DNA of 64,000 nucleotides, taken from positions 1 through 64,000 of the forward strand of contig CAWIUF010000016.1 in NCBI GenBank assembly GCA_963839095.1, in the 5' to 3' direction. The position numbers and the translations under genes were made by a program. The first letter of the stretch is position 1; every line of letters begins with the position of its first letter. Positions 37,285-47,113 of the stretch are shown here, in pieces. The notes beneath the pieces are model-generated. The model was given only the letters and a program-made list of their open reading frames with translations. It made no database searches and was not told the DNA's origin. This DNA is from Palsa-504 sp963839095 (GTDB taxonomy: Bacteria; Actinomycetota; Actinomycetes; Streptosporangiales; Streptosporangiaceae).

Positions 37285-38449
37285 ATGCACACCGAAGTCT
37301 GCGACCGGCTCGGGATGGAGTTCCCGATCTTCGCCTTCAGCCACTGCCGCGACGTGGTGGCGGCCGTCACCAACGCCGGCGGCTTCGGGGTCCTGGGCGC
37401 GACCGGCCATAGCCCGCGCACGCTCGAAATCGACCTCGCCTGGATCGACGAGCAGGTCAGGGGCAAGCCCTACGGCGTGGACCTGCTCCTCCCGGCGAAG
37501 TACGACGCGACCGCCGCCCAGCTCGGGAAACCAGAGCCAGGCGCGGAACCAGAGCCAGGCGCGAAACCGAGAGCCAGGCGCAGCCGACCGCTTCCCGGCC
37601 GGGTACCAGGCCTTCCTGGACGACCTCCTGGCCCGCTACGGCGTCCCCGAGCTTCCCGAGGGCATCACCGCCACCTCGGGCTCGATCAGCGTCTCCCCGC
37701 AAGCCGCCGAGAGCCTGCTCGACGTGGCCTTCAGCCACCCGATCCGCCTGGTGGCCAGCGCCCTCGGCCCGCCGCCGGCCGAGCTGGTCAGCCGCGCCCA
37801 CGACCGCGACGTGACCGTCGCCGCCCTGGTCGGCACGGCCGAGCACGCCCGCCGCCAGCAAGCCGCCGGGGTCGATCTCATCGTCGCCCAGGGCACCGAA
37901 GCCGGCGGCCACACCGGCACCATCTCCACCATGGTGCTCGTGCCCGAGGTCGTCCGGGCCGTCGCGCCGACCCCGGTGCTGGCCGCGGGCGGGATCGTGA
38001 CCGGCGCCCAGATGGCGGCGGCGATGGCGCTGGGCGCCCAGGGCGTGTGGTGCGGCTCGGTCTGGCTCACCACCGAGGAAGCGGAAACCGACCCGTCGGT
38101 CAAGCAGAAGATGCTCGCCGCCTCGGCGGCCGACACGGTCCGGTCCCGGTCGCTGACCGGCAAGCCCGCCCGGATGCTGCGCAGCGCGTGGACCGACGAA
38201 TGGGAAGGCGACCAGGCCCCGGCCGCGCTGCCGATGCCGCTGCAGACCATGCTCACCGCCCCGGCCCAGCAGCGCATCAACCGCAACGCGGCCGCCGCGG
38301 GCAGCGGCGCCCGCGAGCTCGCCACCTACTTCGTCGGCCAGGGCGTCGGGCTGATGGACCGGGTCCGCCCGGCCCGCCAGGTCGTCGAGCAGATGGTCAC
38401 CGACTACCTGTCCGTCGCCGAGCGCTTCGCCGCCCAGCTCCAGGACTGA
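37285..38449 (+). CDS. Nitronate monooxygenase (2-nitropropane dioxygenase family), one frame break
   Basis: About 388 residues. FMN-dependent TIM barrel: MEFPIFAFSHCRDVVAAVTNAGGFGVLGA at the start, then VDLIVAQGTEAGGHTG and VLAAGGIVTGAQMAAAMALG, GVWCGSVWLTTEEAE. A break at about 37569 is caused by one additional base in the third copy of an 18-bp repeat; removing it restores GAADRFPAGYQAFLDDLLARYG. Oxidises nitronates; many relatives have unknown physiological substrates. It is convergent with the ThiF-like operon, and a perfect hairpin separates them. Confidence 0.88.
37528..37582 (+). repeat. Three 18-bp units coding KPEPGA/EPEPGA, third copy with +1 base
   Basis: AAACCAGAGCCAGGCGCG, GAACCAGAGCCAGGCGCG, then AAACCGAGAGCCAGGCGCA (19 nt). 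The extra G near 37569 causes the frame break. This could be true slippage or a sequencing error. Confidence 0.85.
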
Positions 38450-38475
38450 CCCAGACGCCTCAACCGCGCCTATCC

Positions 38476-38515
38476 TTCGTCAGTTTTGGTCGTTATCACG
38501 ACCAAAACTGACGAA
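38476..38515. terminator. Perfect 17-bp hairpin, bidirectional terminator
   Basis: TTCGTCAGTTTTGGTCG and its exact reverse complement are separated by TTATCA. The stem contains a TTTT/AAAA tract, and the hairpin lies between convergent genes, 26 nt after the nitronate monooxygenase stop and 16 nt after the ThiF-like stop. Confidence 0.85.
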
Positions 38516-38531
38516 CAAGCCCAGGGCCAGC

Positions 38532-39570
38532 TCACCGAGACGCCGCCCCGCAGCCGCACGCGGGGTGCGGCCGCCAGGTCCGCCGGCGCCACTGCCAGTC
38601 CGGCAGGACCAGCTCGAGCGTGCCGTCCGCGGTCGCCGGCACCGCCCCCGGCCGATCCAAAAACGCCAGCGCCTGCGCGGCGGCCAGGGTCGCCGTCATC
38701 GCGGCGAGCACGGTGTCGCAGGCCTGCGGCCCGGGCCGGGCAAAGGTGGCCTGGGCCAAGATCTTCGGCCACAGCGGGTCGGCCTCGGCCTTGCGCAGGT
38801 CCACGCAGTGCAGGCAGGCCGAGTGACCCGGCCGCACCAGCGGTCCCACCACGCCGATCGCCTCGCCGGTCCGCAGCGCCAGGTGCGGCACCCGGTCCCG
38901 GATCAGCTCGCCGGTCAGCCCGGGCAGCGTCATCCCGGTGAGGATCACCAGGTCCGGAACAGTGCCGTCGTCCACGGTAGACACCTCCGGGGCGGCCCGC
39001 GCGACCGCCCGGGCGGCGCCCGACTCCCGGGGCGAGCCCAGGTCGGCCAGGATCAGCCCGGCCGGCGCCAGATCGGCCGGCGACGCCGGCTCCGGGTCGG
39101 TGCAGCTGACGTGGCCGACGCCGGAGGCCGCCAGGAAGCTGGCCACGCACGCGCCGGCCCGGCCCGCGCCGTGCACCCGGACGTAGGCGGCCCGCCGCCG
39201 GGCCAGCATCCGCGCCCCGCCGTCCCCGTCCGCGTAGGCCAGCGCGGCGGTGGCCAGCTCCGGCGCCAGCCGGGCCCGCAGCGGCGCGGGCAGCGCGGCG
39301 TGCGTCCGGGCCGGGAAGTCGTCGAGGACCCCGGCCGCGGCCAGCACCGCGAGCACCCGCTCAGCCGCCGCGGCCGGCACGCCGTGGCCCGGCCGCGGCC
39401 GCGATCACCGCCTCCCGGTCCCGGCTCCCGTCGAGCAGGCCGAGCACGGCCGCCGTCTGCTCCAGCCCGGCCACCGCCACCGCCCGCCGCGGATCCACCC
39501 CGAACTGGAGCGTGTCACGATCCCGCCACACCGGCAGCAGTCCCGCTTTCAAGGCTGGCCTCACATCCAC
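38532..39570 (-). CDS. ThiF/E1-like adenylyltransferase-fold protein (one frame break)
   Basis: About 346 residues from a GTG (VDVRPALKAGLLPVWRDRDT). A break near 39393 precedes GVPAAAAERVLAVLAAAGVLDD. The Rossmann region is AYVRVHGAGRAGACVASFLAASGVGHVSCTDPE, then LTGMTLPGLTGELI, and a zinc-type CLHC pair with a late CGCG. This is the ThiF/MoeB/E1 fold with a divergent nucleotide loop; some relatives bind peptide leaders in RiPP pathways, but no YcaO or precursor gene is visible. It is last in a six-gene run, so it may serve the MoxR-VWA module. Function unknown. Confidence 0.75.
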
Positions 39571-39593
39571 ATGCTGACACCAGCCTGTGACAT

Positions 39594-40299
39594 TTAGTCG
39601 TCGCTGCGCACCCGGGCACCGGGACAGCACCACCGCGGTGAGCATCGCGACCAGCGCCAGCACCGGCACCACCCGCGCCGCGTTCGCCACCAGCAGCCCG
39701 CTCAGCGCCGCGCCGACCGCCAGCGCGATCAGCGCGCTGAGCCGCCGCATCGCCCCCGAGGGGTCCCCGTCGGGCCTCGCCACCTGGCTGACCAGCCAGG
39801 TCAGGGTCCCGGTGAGGAACGTGGTGGAGAAGTTGCTGAACCCCATCTCGTTGACCGTCGCCGACTGCATGCCCATGGCCGCCGCCGTCACCGCGAGCAG
39901 GACGAACTGCGCCCACCCGAGCGGCCGGGCCCCGGTGACCTCCCACCCGATCGCGGCCCCGGCCAGCACGACGAACTCGGCGAACAGCGCCCAGCTCACG
40001 TACCCCGGCAGCACCGCGGCCGACGACGAAGCCGACGCCGGCGAAGACCGCGCCTTGACGCCGTGCAGCACCCAGGTCGCCACCGCCACCCCGGCGATGT
40101 ACCCGCCGATCGCGACCGTCGTGTGCGTCGCCAGCGACACCGAACGCTCGGCCGCGGCCAGCCCGAAGAACACGATGTTGCCGGTCATGACGCTGGTGAA
40201 GACGCCGCCGAGCCGGGTGAAGGCGCCCACGTCGGTCGCGCCCGACCCGAAGGTGAGCGCGATCGCGATCAGCGTCAGGAGCTGGTCCCTTGATTTCAC
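39594..40299 (-). CDS. DUF1275 (YoaK-like) membrane protein
   Basis: About 234 residues from a GTG at 40299. Starts LLTLIAIALTFGSGATDVGAF, then GGVFTSVMTGNIVFFGLA, the family signature. There are six hydrophobic segments, with GMQSATVNEMGFSNFSTTFLTGTLTWL in the second half. The raw frame has no stop before the ThiF-like gene; a one-base shift near 39612 gives a stop at 39594 after RCPGVRSDD. Function of the family is unknown. It starts 2 nt after the VWA gene. Confidence 0.8.
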
Positions 40300-40301
40300 A
40301 T

Positions 40302-41527
40302 CTAAGGTTCTACACGCACCGCGCGGGCCCACGACGGCGCCTCCGGCGCCTGCTCGCCCAGCAGTCCGACCACGACCCGCATGCCCTTCGGCGGGCCGGA
40401 CGGCCACGGCGTGTACCCGTCGGTGAGCACGACCGTGACGCCCGGCCGGGGCCGCAGCGCGGCCGCCGCGGCGATGCCCGCCCCCATGTCGGTCCCGCCG
40501 CCGCCGACCAGCTGCACCTGGCGGGCCGAGCTGACCCGCTGGGCCGGCCCGACCGCGGTGTCGCAGGCCAGCACGCGTACCTGCCGGGCCAGGCCGAGCG
40601 CCCGGAGCAGGCCCTCGACCTCGGCCAGCACCATGGCCAGCAGGTCGTCCGTCATGCTGCCCGAGGTGTCGCAGACCACGGCCACCTGCGGCACCGGCCG
40701 CCGCAGGGCCGGCAGCACGACCGGGGCGGTCACCGAGGAGCGCCGCGACGGCCGCCGGTAGGAGTAGTCGACCGCGCCGGAGACCTCGGCCACGGCCCGG
40801 CGCAGCTCGGCCGCGAGCACGGTGCGCCAGTCGACCTTGGGCTGCAGGACCTCCTGCGCCCAGCGCAGCAGGCCGGCGGGCACGGCGCCGGGCCGCTTCC
40901 CGTGCGCGATGACGTCCTGCGCCACCTGCCGCCGCAGCAGGTCCGCCTGCCAGCGCGGCAGCCCGTCCTGCCCCTGGCCGGGCCGGGGCACCCCGTCCGC
41001 GCCGCTTCCGCAGTCGAGCCAGGCCCCCTCCGCGTCCCCCAAGCCCTTTGATACCGAACGAGTTCCCGTCCCCGCCCCGCTTCCCCCCTCCGCCCTCGCG
41101 GCCCGGCGTATCCCCGCGAAGTACTGCTCGGCCAGCAGCCCGTCGTCGGCCCCGAGGTCGCGGGGGAGTACCGGCTGCCCCGGCAGGTCGAGTCCGGCCG
41201 GTATCAGGTCGTCGTTGATCTCGGCGTCGGCGGCGCGGATCCACCGCGGCGACTCGTCCGGCCGGACGCCGGCCCCCTGGGCCCGCTCGCCGTGGACCCG
41301 CAGCAGGTGGCAGACGTGGTGGATCAGGACGCTGCCCAGCTGCGCCGCCGACCAGCCCGCGGTCAGCTCCGGGTCGGCCCGCATCCGCCAGCCCTCGTCC
41401 ACCGACACCGTGCCGCTGCCGGGATCGGCGCTCACCTGCGCACCGAACAGCCCGGTCGCCAGATAAGGGAACTTGCTGGCCGCCCACAGCCGCGCCGCCG
41501 CCAGGCCCTCGACCTCGCTCTGGTCAC
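40302..41527 (-). CDS. VWA-domain protein with DUF2201-type metallopeptidase-like N-terminus
   Basis: About 408 residues. The likely start is at the GTG overlapping the moxR stop (41527), with a one-base break near 41520 before SEVEGLAAARLWAASKFPYL; the unbroken frame begins at the GTG of 41435. The N-terminal part has LIHHVCHLLRVHGER, a variant of the HExxH motif with Glu replaced by His. The C-terminal VWA domain has the MIDAS VAVVCDTSGSMTDD, GGGGTDMGAGI and VVLTDGYTPWP. VWA/DUF2201 proteins act with MoxR ATPases in chaperone-like or metal-insertion roles. The partner here is directly upstream. Confidence 0.85.
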
Positions 41528-42621
41528 GTCGGCAGCAGGCCCGCGTCCCGCAGCACCGGGATGAAGAGGTGGATCTCCGGCGGCATCTCCTTCAGGTCGG
41601 CCGGGCGGCACCGGGCCAGCACCCGGGCGGCCACCGCGGCCACGTCGGGCGCGCCGTCGGCGGCCAGGCCCAGCACCCGCCAGCCCGCCGTCCAGCGTTC
41701 CGGCGTCGGGTTGGCGGCGACGGCGGCGGCCACCGCGGCCAGGGCGGCGTAGGCCCGGTCACCCCGGTCCGGCAGCCGGAACGAGGCCGGGTCGGCCAGC
41801 ACCTGCTCCGGGTCGGGCAGGTCCATCTCCGTCAGCCAGGCCAGGAACTCCACTCCCGCCCCGTCGCCGACGGCTCCCCTGATCAGCGCGGACCGGGCCT
41901 CGTCGCCGGCCCCGCAGGCGCCCGCGGCGGCCATCAGCCGGGCCGCCATCTCCCAGGTCCGCGGGGACGGCCAGCCCCGCCCGGCGGCGGCCGCGTCGGA
42001 CGGCGGCGCGCACGCCAGCCCCGGCCGGACGTGCAGGAAGGCGGCGACCAGCCCGCGTGCCAGCAGTTCCTCGGCCTGCCAGCCGTCGGGCAGGGCCGGC
42101 ACCACCGGAGCCGACCAGCCGCCCGCCAGCCCGTCCGCGACCGCCCGCGGGTCGGTCTGCCAGGCCAGGTGACAGAGCCGGTTGGCCAGCGGCGCCGACA
42201 GGTCCCAGCCGTCAGCGGCCTGCTCCGGCGGGTTGGCGGCGGCCACCACGGCTACCTCCGCGGGCAGCGTGAGGTCGCCGACCGCCCGCTCCAGCACCAC
42301 CCGGAGCAGGGCGGCCTGGACCGCGGGCGGGGCGGTGGACAGCTCGTCGAGGAACAGCAGCCCGTGACCGGCCTCGGCCAGCCGCCGGGCCCAGGCCGGG
42401 GGCGCGAACCGGACCTCGTCGCCCACCACGATGGGCAGCCCGGCGAAATCCGACGGCTCCCGGATCGACGCGATCACCGTCTCGCAGGGCAGGCCCATGA
42501 CCGCGGCCATCGCGCGGATGGCGGACGTCTTGCCGGTGCCGGGCGCGCCCCACAGCAGGACCGGCACCCGGGCCGCGACCGCGACCCCGAGCGCCTCGAC
42601 CGCCGGGTTGCCCGTGCTCAT
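41524..42621 (-). CDS. MoxR-type AAA+ ATPase
   Basis: 365 residues from the ATG at 42621. Walker A LLWGAPGTGKTSAIRAM, pre-sensor region SIREPSDFAGLPIVVGDEV, Walker B HGLLFLDELSTAPPAVQAALL, and the sensor-1 Asn in VVAAANPPEQAADGWDL. The C-terminal lid helices follow, and the frame is intact. MoxR ATPases work with a VWA protein to remodel or activate client complexes. ATGA-type overlaps join it to the genes on both sides, so stoichiometric production with the VWA partner is likely. The client is unknown. Confidence 0.92.
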   Translation of the reverse strand: MSTGNPAVEALGVAVAARVPVLLWGAPGTGKTSAIRAMAAVMGLPCETVIASIREPSDFAGLPIVVGDEVRFAPPAWARRLAEAGHGLLFLDELSTAPPAVQAALLRVVLERAVGDLTLPAEVAVVAAANPPEQAADGWDLSAPLANRLCHLAWQTDPRAVADGLAGGWSAPVVPALPDGWQAEELLARGLVAAFLHVRPGLACAPPSDAAAAGRGWPSPRTWEMAARLMAAAGACGAGDEARSALIRGAVGDGAGVEFLAWLTEMDLPDPEQVLADPASFRLPDRGDRAYAALAAVAAAVAANPTPERWTAGWRVLGLAADGAPDVAAVAARVLARCRPADLKEMPPEIHLFIPVLRDAGLLPT

Positions 42622-43592
42622 ACCTCCCAGTGTGGCCCATCCCCGGCAGCGTTTCCCCCGCCCGCCTCGCCCTGCCCGCCCGGCTGGCCCACCCGGCCGT
42701 GCACGTCGAGCAGGACCGGCTCGGTGCCGGGGGCGCGCAGGGCCAGCACCCGCGCGTCCGGCCAGCCGGCCCGGTCGACCGCCACCACCAGGTGCCGCCC
42801 GGTCAGCGCCAGCCCGCAGGCCCACACCCGGGCCAGCCAGTCCGCGGGCAGGCTGATCCGCAGCCGCCGCTGCTCGCCCGGCCCGGTCAGCTCGGCCGAG
42901 CCCCAGCCGGGCCCGGTGTGCAGGGACACCTCCACCTGGTCCGGATCGATGCCGAGCCACTGCCCGGCGACCGGCGCCAGCCGCCCGTCCAGGGCGGCGG
43001 TCAGCACCGGCCGGCGGCTGCGGCCGTGCTCGTCCGGCTCGTCCGGCCGGGCCGCGTACGCCGCGACCACCTGGCCGCTCAGCCGGGCCTGGAACGCGGG
43101 GCCCAGCGCGAGCAGCGACAGCAGGCCGATCCGGCGCTGCCTGGCCTCGTCGTGCTCCTGCTGGGCCTGGGAGCGCCGGGCGCTCGCCTGGGCTATCGCC
43201 GCCGACAGCCGCACGCTGGGCCGCCGCATCGTCCCCGGTCCGGGCGCGCCGGAGACCTGGCCGACCCAGCTGCCGGCGATGCCGCCCCGGTCTACCTGGC
43301 TGGCTACGTCGACGTCCTCCCAGCTGACCACGATGCTGTCCGCGCCGCGCGGGCCGATCCGCAGCACGGTCGGGTCGGCCGCGTGCCGCGACCAGGCCTC
43401 GGCCACCTCGACGCACCGGGCCTTCTCCCCGCCCAGGGCGGCCAGCACCAGCTCGGCCTCGGGGTCGGCGTGGCTGTCCAGCCGCAGCACCCCGGCTTCC
43501 CACCGGACGACGTGCCGGCCCGAGCCGCACGGAATTTCCGCGGAGCAGCTCGGCAGGCAGGTGAACCAGTCCTCGTTCGGCAGTGTGGTCAT
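42618..43592 (-). CDS. Uncharacterised protein B of the MoxR-VWA operon
   Basis: 324 residues, frame intact; it overlaps both neighbours by 4 nt. The N-terminal 30 residues hold three Cys (CLPSCSAEIPC), then a mixed alpha/beta region. A basic-acidic helix (ARRSQAQQEHDEARQRRIG) links to a second part with GLALTGRHLVVAVDRAGWPDARVLALRAPG. No signal peptide or membrane segment. I do not recognise the family. Its fixed place beside MoxR suggests an adaptor or client. Confidence 0.7.
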   Translation of the reverse strand: MTTLPNEDWFTCLPSCSAEIPCGSGRHVVRWEAGVLRLDSHADPEAELVLAALGGEKARCVEVAEAWSRHAADPTVLRIGPRGADSIVVSWEDVDVASQVDRGGIAGSWVGQVSGAPGPGTMRRPSVRLSAAIAQASARRSQAQQEHDEARQRRIGLLSLLALGPAFQARLSGQVVAAYAARPDEPDEHGRSRRPVLTAALDGRLAPVAGQWLGIDPDQVEVSLHTGPGWGSAELTGPGEQRRLRISLPADWLARVWACGLALTGRHLVVAVDRAGWPDARVLALRAPGTEPVLLDVHGRVGQPGGQGEAGGGNAAGDGPHWEV

Positions 43593-45180
43593 AGCGGGAA
43601 CCCCCAGCGGAGCGGCACGGTGGTACGGATCTCAGCGGACTGGCCGCCGGCCAGCAGCTCGGCCCAGGGCGTGGCGCGGGTCAGTGACGGCACCAGCTGC
43701 AGCCGCAGCGTGCCCTCGCCGCCCCGGGGCTCGCCCCGGTGCCGGTCGGCCGGGCGCGCGACGTGCCACCGGCCGCCGCTGTCCCGGAGCCAGATCGACA
43801 GCGGCAGGGCCAGGTCGACCCCCAGCGGCCCGAGCTGCGTCCCGGCCCGTGCCCCGGGCGGCTGGCCCCGGACCAGCACGTGCAGGGCCGAGCCGCCGTC
43901 GTTGTGATGGAGCCCGAGCACGGTCAGCCGGATGCCGTCCAGCTCCGGCAGGGCGGCCGTCATGGCCGCATAGCCCTCGAGCAGCGGCACCAGGTCTGGT
44001 TTCCGGCGCTGGTAATGGGCGAGCACGCTGAGCCAGGGCTCCGGCAGCCGGCGGGCTGGCGGCGCCGTGATCCCGTGCCCGGGGATGCCCAGGCTGGCGC
44101 ACAGCGTGGCGAGCCGGGCGGGAACGGGGCTGAGCGGGGACAGCACGTCGGCCGCCTCGAGCGCGGCGACGATTGCGCCGAGCCCGGCTGCCATGCCCCG
44201 CAGCGCGGGCGAGATCATCCCGGGCTGCGGCCGCCAGCGGCTCTGCGGGTAATCGCTGACCGCCGTGAGCAGCCGCTCGGCCAGCAGGACGAGCAGGAGC
44301 TCACCGGGGCTGAGCTTCGCCTCCCGGTCGGGCGACGGCTCGGGTACGGCGGGGCAGGCGGGCTCCAGGGCGACCCGCGCCGGCGTGCTCCCGGGGCCGG
44401 CGATGTCGAGCCAGCGCGTGCCGGGCGGCGGGGCGGGCCGCAGGCCGACCTCGCTGGTCCACCCGGAGTCGCCCCCCAGCTGAACGTCAGGCCGTACCGG
44501 GCGCCCTGGTCGTCGGTCACCGTGAACGCGCCGAGCGGGATCAGGGAAGCGTCCTGTATGGCCGGCGTGCGGATGTTCCACACCGCGAAGAAACGCGAGC
44601 CCGCGCCGGTCCGCACGAACGCCATCAGGTACAGCGCCCCGCTGACGGCCCCGTCGTGGAACGGCACCGTCACCCCGACCGGGACGAACTGATCGGCGCT
44701 AGCCTCAGCCGCCCCATACCCTGCCGTCGCCCCGGTCCGCGCGGCCGTCCCGGTCCCCGCCGCCGGGCCGGTCCCCGCCGCCGGGCCGCCCGGCCCCGCG
44801 CCGGGATCCGCCGTCACGGCGCCACCGGGCAGCTGGCCGAGCCTCATCCTGACCGCCCAGGCCACCGGCAGCTGATGGATGGACTGGCCATGGGCGACCA
44901 GGCGAGCCACCCGCATGGCCCGTGCCTGGCCGGCTTCCTGGTCGTCCGGGTCGGCTAGCTGCCGCACGCTCATGGCCAGGTTGAAGTCGACCAGGATCTC
45001 CTCGAGGGTGGCGAGGTCCATGGCCTCGACGGCGGCCAGGGCCTGCCCGACCGTCAGCAGCCCGGCCCGGTAGCCGCCCGGGTCCGGCGCCCCGGGCTGT
45101 TCCCGGGCAGCTTCGAGCGAGCGGCGCATCGTGGCCTCGGCCAGCAGCCGCAGGTAGGTTTCCGCGCGCTCGCGGTTCAT
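43589..45180 (-). CDS. Uncharacterised protein A, first gene of the MoxR-VWA operon (one frame break)
   Basis: About 530 residues from an ATG at 45180. The N-terminal helical domain (YLRLLAEATMRRSLEAARE; DLATLEEILVDFNLAMSVRQ) is followed by a low-complexity Ala/Gly/Thr/Pro linker, then beta-rich sequence (DQFVPVGVTVPF; YLMAFVRTGAGSRFFAVWNI). A break near 44480 leads to the long C-terminal half (LSPGELLLVLLAERLLTAVS; ALPELDGIRLTVLGLHHNDG). No known motif. It may be a scaffold or sensor for the ATPase module. Confidence 0.65.
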
Positions 45181-45247
45181 GTCCCCAGTGTCGGCCATCC
45201 CCGGGAGCGGGCCGTACCGACGGTCCTGACCGCCGGTACCCCGGCGG

Positions 45248-45667
45248 TCAGGCCGGGGTCGTGACCGACTCTGGCCCGGCCGCCCCGGGCACCCCGGTGC
45301 CGGTCCAGCAGCGGACGATGTCACGCATCGAGAGCAGCCCGGCCACGTCGTGGCCTTCGACCACCACCAGGTGCCGGAACCCGCCCTTGACCATCGCCGT
45401 GGCGGCCTGCTCGAGAGTCCAGTCGGGCGAGGCGTAGGTGAGCTCTTCGGTGCGGTGCTGCGCGGCGAGCTCGGCGTCCGGGTCCTCGCCCGCCGCGACC
45501 GAGTTGAGGATGTCACGTTCGGTCAGGATGCCGATGCCGGCGTGCTCCGGGTCGATCACGACGGCGGCGCCGATATGCCGGGCCGACATCATCTTGGCCG
45601 CCTGCCGCAGCGTGTGGGCAGGCCCGATGGTCAGGACAAGGTGGGACATGCCGTCTCGTATCTTCAC
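45248..45667 (-). CDS. CBS-domain protein (tandem CBS pair)
   Basis: 139 residues. Two CBS motifs: TLRQAAKMMSARHIGAAVVI with GILTERDIL, and TLEQAATAMVKGGFRHLVVV with GLLSMRDIV. Stand-alone Bateman modules sense adenosine nucleotides and regulate partners. It starts 106 nt upstream of the next minus-strand gene's end, and its role is not given by context. Confidence 0.93.
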   Translation of the reverse strand: MKIRDGMSHLVLTIGPAHTLRQAAKMMSARHIGAAVVIDPEHAGIGILTERDILNSVAAGEDPDAELAAQHRTEELTYASPDWTLEQAATAMVKGGFRHLVVVEGHDVAGLLSMRDIVRCWTGTGVPGAAGPESVTTPA

Positions 45668-45773
45668 GAGTTACACCCCTGTTCCGGACGCTTGTGCAGT
45701 TGTGAGATCCCCCCAGCATCGGGGAAGAACCCCCCGAGGGCAACCCTGCGAACTACTTAGCCGGCCCGGTTCT

Positions 45774-46565
45774 TCACGGCTGAGAATCGCGCAGCCGGTC
45801 CAGCACCTCGTCGTGCAGGTGGCCGTTGGTGCACACCACGCTGCCGCCGCCCGGCGTGGCCTCGCCCTCGAGCGAGGTGAACCGGCCGCCGGCTTCGGTG
45901 ACGATGATCTGGAGCGCCGCCAGGTCCCACAGGTTCACCTCCGGTTCGGCCGAGATGTCGCAGGCACCCTCGGCGACCAGCATGTGCGACCAGAAGTCCC
46001 CGAACGCCCGGGTCCGCCACACCAACCTGGTCAGCCCGAGGAAGTTGTCCATCAGCCCGCGATCGGACCAGCCGCCGAGCCCGGAGTAGGACATCGACGC
46101 GTCGCTCAGCTTGGTCACCGAGGACACCCGCAGCGGCGACGCCTTGGTCAGGCTGCGCCCGGTCCAGGCCCCGCCGTCCAGGCCAGCCCACCAGCGGCGG
46201 TTCAGCGCGGGCGCGGACACCACCCCGACCACCACGTCCGGGCCGTCCATCAGCCCGATCAGCGTGGCCCAGACCGGGACGCCGCGCACGTAGTTCTTGG
46301 TCCCGTCGATCGGGTCGATGACCCAGCACCGCGGGCCCGAGCCGGTCCGGCCGCTCTCCTCGCCGAGCACCGCGTCGCGCGGACGCGACCGGCGCAGGAC
46401 GTTGCGCAGCGAGTCCTCGGCCGCGTGATCGGCATCGGAGACCGGCGTGAGGTCGGGCTTGGTGTCGACCCGCAGGTCGAGAGCCCGGAACCGCCGGGTC
46501 GTGATGTCGTCCGCGTTATCCGCGAGGACATGCGCGAACCGCAGGTCATCGTCATGGCGTGTCAC
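45774..46565 (-). CDS. hisN: Inositol-monophosphatase-family phosphatase, probable histidinol-phosphatase
   Basis: 263 residues from a GTG at 46565. Metal-binding motifs of the IMPase fold: AVLGEESGR, WVIDPIDGTKNYVRGVPVWA and NLWDLAALQIIVTEAGGRF. The sequence style (FAHVLADNADDITTRRF; KPDLTPVSDADHAAE) is that of actinobacterial HisN, which removes phosphate from histidinol phosphate. Inositol or FBP phosphatase activity is an alternative. Other his genes are absent from the window. Confidence 0.88.
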   Translation of the reverse strand: MTRHDDDLRFAHVLADNADDITTRRFRALDLRVDTKPDLTPVSDADHAAEDSLRNVLRRSRPRDAVLGEESGRTGSGPRCWVIDPIDGTKNYVRGVPVWATLIGLMDGPDVVVGVVSAPALNRRWWAGLDGGAWTGRSLTKASPLRVSSVTKLSDASMSYSGLGGWSDRGLMDNFLGLTRLVWRTRAFGDFWSHMLVAEGACDISAEPEVNLWDLAALQIIVTEAGGRFTSLEGEATPGGGSVVCTNGHLHDEVLDRLRDSQP

Positions 46566-46634
46566 CCGCGAAACGGTACCGCGTACCATATCTCGCTGGC
46601 CAGATCCGCCGCGCCCGCGCCATACTGGCCTGTG

Positions 46635-46928
46635 ATGGGTACTAGTGCCGTCGGCTTCCTCGCCGACCCCCCAGAGCAGTTGCGGGCCTTCATCCGCGAC
46701 GGCCGGATCACCACGCTCCCGGCCAAGCGAATCCGCCGCCGCCTGCTGCTTGACCAGGTGGCGCAGGCCTTCGAGCCCGGCCGTACGTATCCGGAGGCCG
46801 AGGTCGACCAGATCCTCAAGGCGGTCTTCGACGACCACTGCGCCCTGCGCCGGTACCTGATCGACGAGGAGTTCATGTCCCGGACCGCGGACGGCCTGTA
46901 CTGGCGCGCCGGCGGCACGGTCAGCTAG
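46635..46928 (+). CDS. DUF2087 domain protein
   Basis: 97 residues. DUF2087 reads LRAFIRDGRITTLPAKRIRRRLLLDQVAQAF, then YPEAEVDQILKAVFDDHCALRRYLID and GLYWRAGG at the end. The domain looks like a small winged-helix module often fused to HTH regulators; here it stands alone. Divergent from hisN with 69 bp between. Confidence 0.9.
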   Translation: MGTSAVGFLADPPEQLRAFIRDGRITTLPAKRIRRRLLLDQVAQAFEPGRTYPEAEVDQILKAVFDDHCALRRYLIDEEFMSRTADGLYWRAGGTVS

Positions 46929-47011
46929 GCCTTCCCGGCAGCTAACGATGTGACGGCGGAGGCCGCTGGTACGCGAGATCGCCCTCCGGGGCGGCGAGGA
47001 AAGTAGTGTGG

Positions 47012-47047
47012 GTGCCCCCAGGTACGCAAGACGGTACCCGGGGGCAC
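47012..47047. terminator. 14-bp stem hairpin downstream of the DUF2087 gene
   Basis: GTGCCCCCAGGTAC and GTACCCGGGGGCAC pair with one mismatch around an 8-nt loop, 84 bp after the stop. Confidence 0.55.
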
Positions 47048-47052
47048 ACGGA

Positions 47053-47113
47053 GTACCGGGGGACGCGCCGGTACCGGGGGCGCCGGGTACCGGGGGCGCC
47101 GGGTACCGGCCGG
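47053..47113. repeat. 16-bp tandem repeat GTACCGGGGGCGCCGG
   Basis: Two exact copies (47071-47086, 47087-47102), flanked by diverged partial copies. It shares GTACC with the adjoining hairpin. Confidence 0.75.

Noticed and set aside
38532..39570. ThiF-like gene as part of a RiPP/TOMM cluster
   Set aside because: No YcaO cyclodehydratase, precursor peptide or dedicated exporter nearby; neighbours are a MoxR-VWA module.
41473..44031. 852-codon plus-strand frame over the MoxR region
   Set aside because: Antisense to a canonical AAA+ ATPase and its overlapping partner; low-complexity product.
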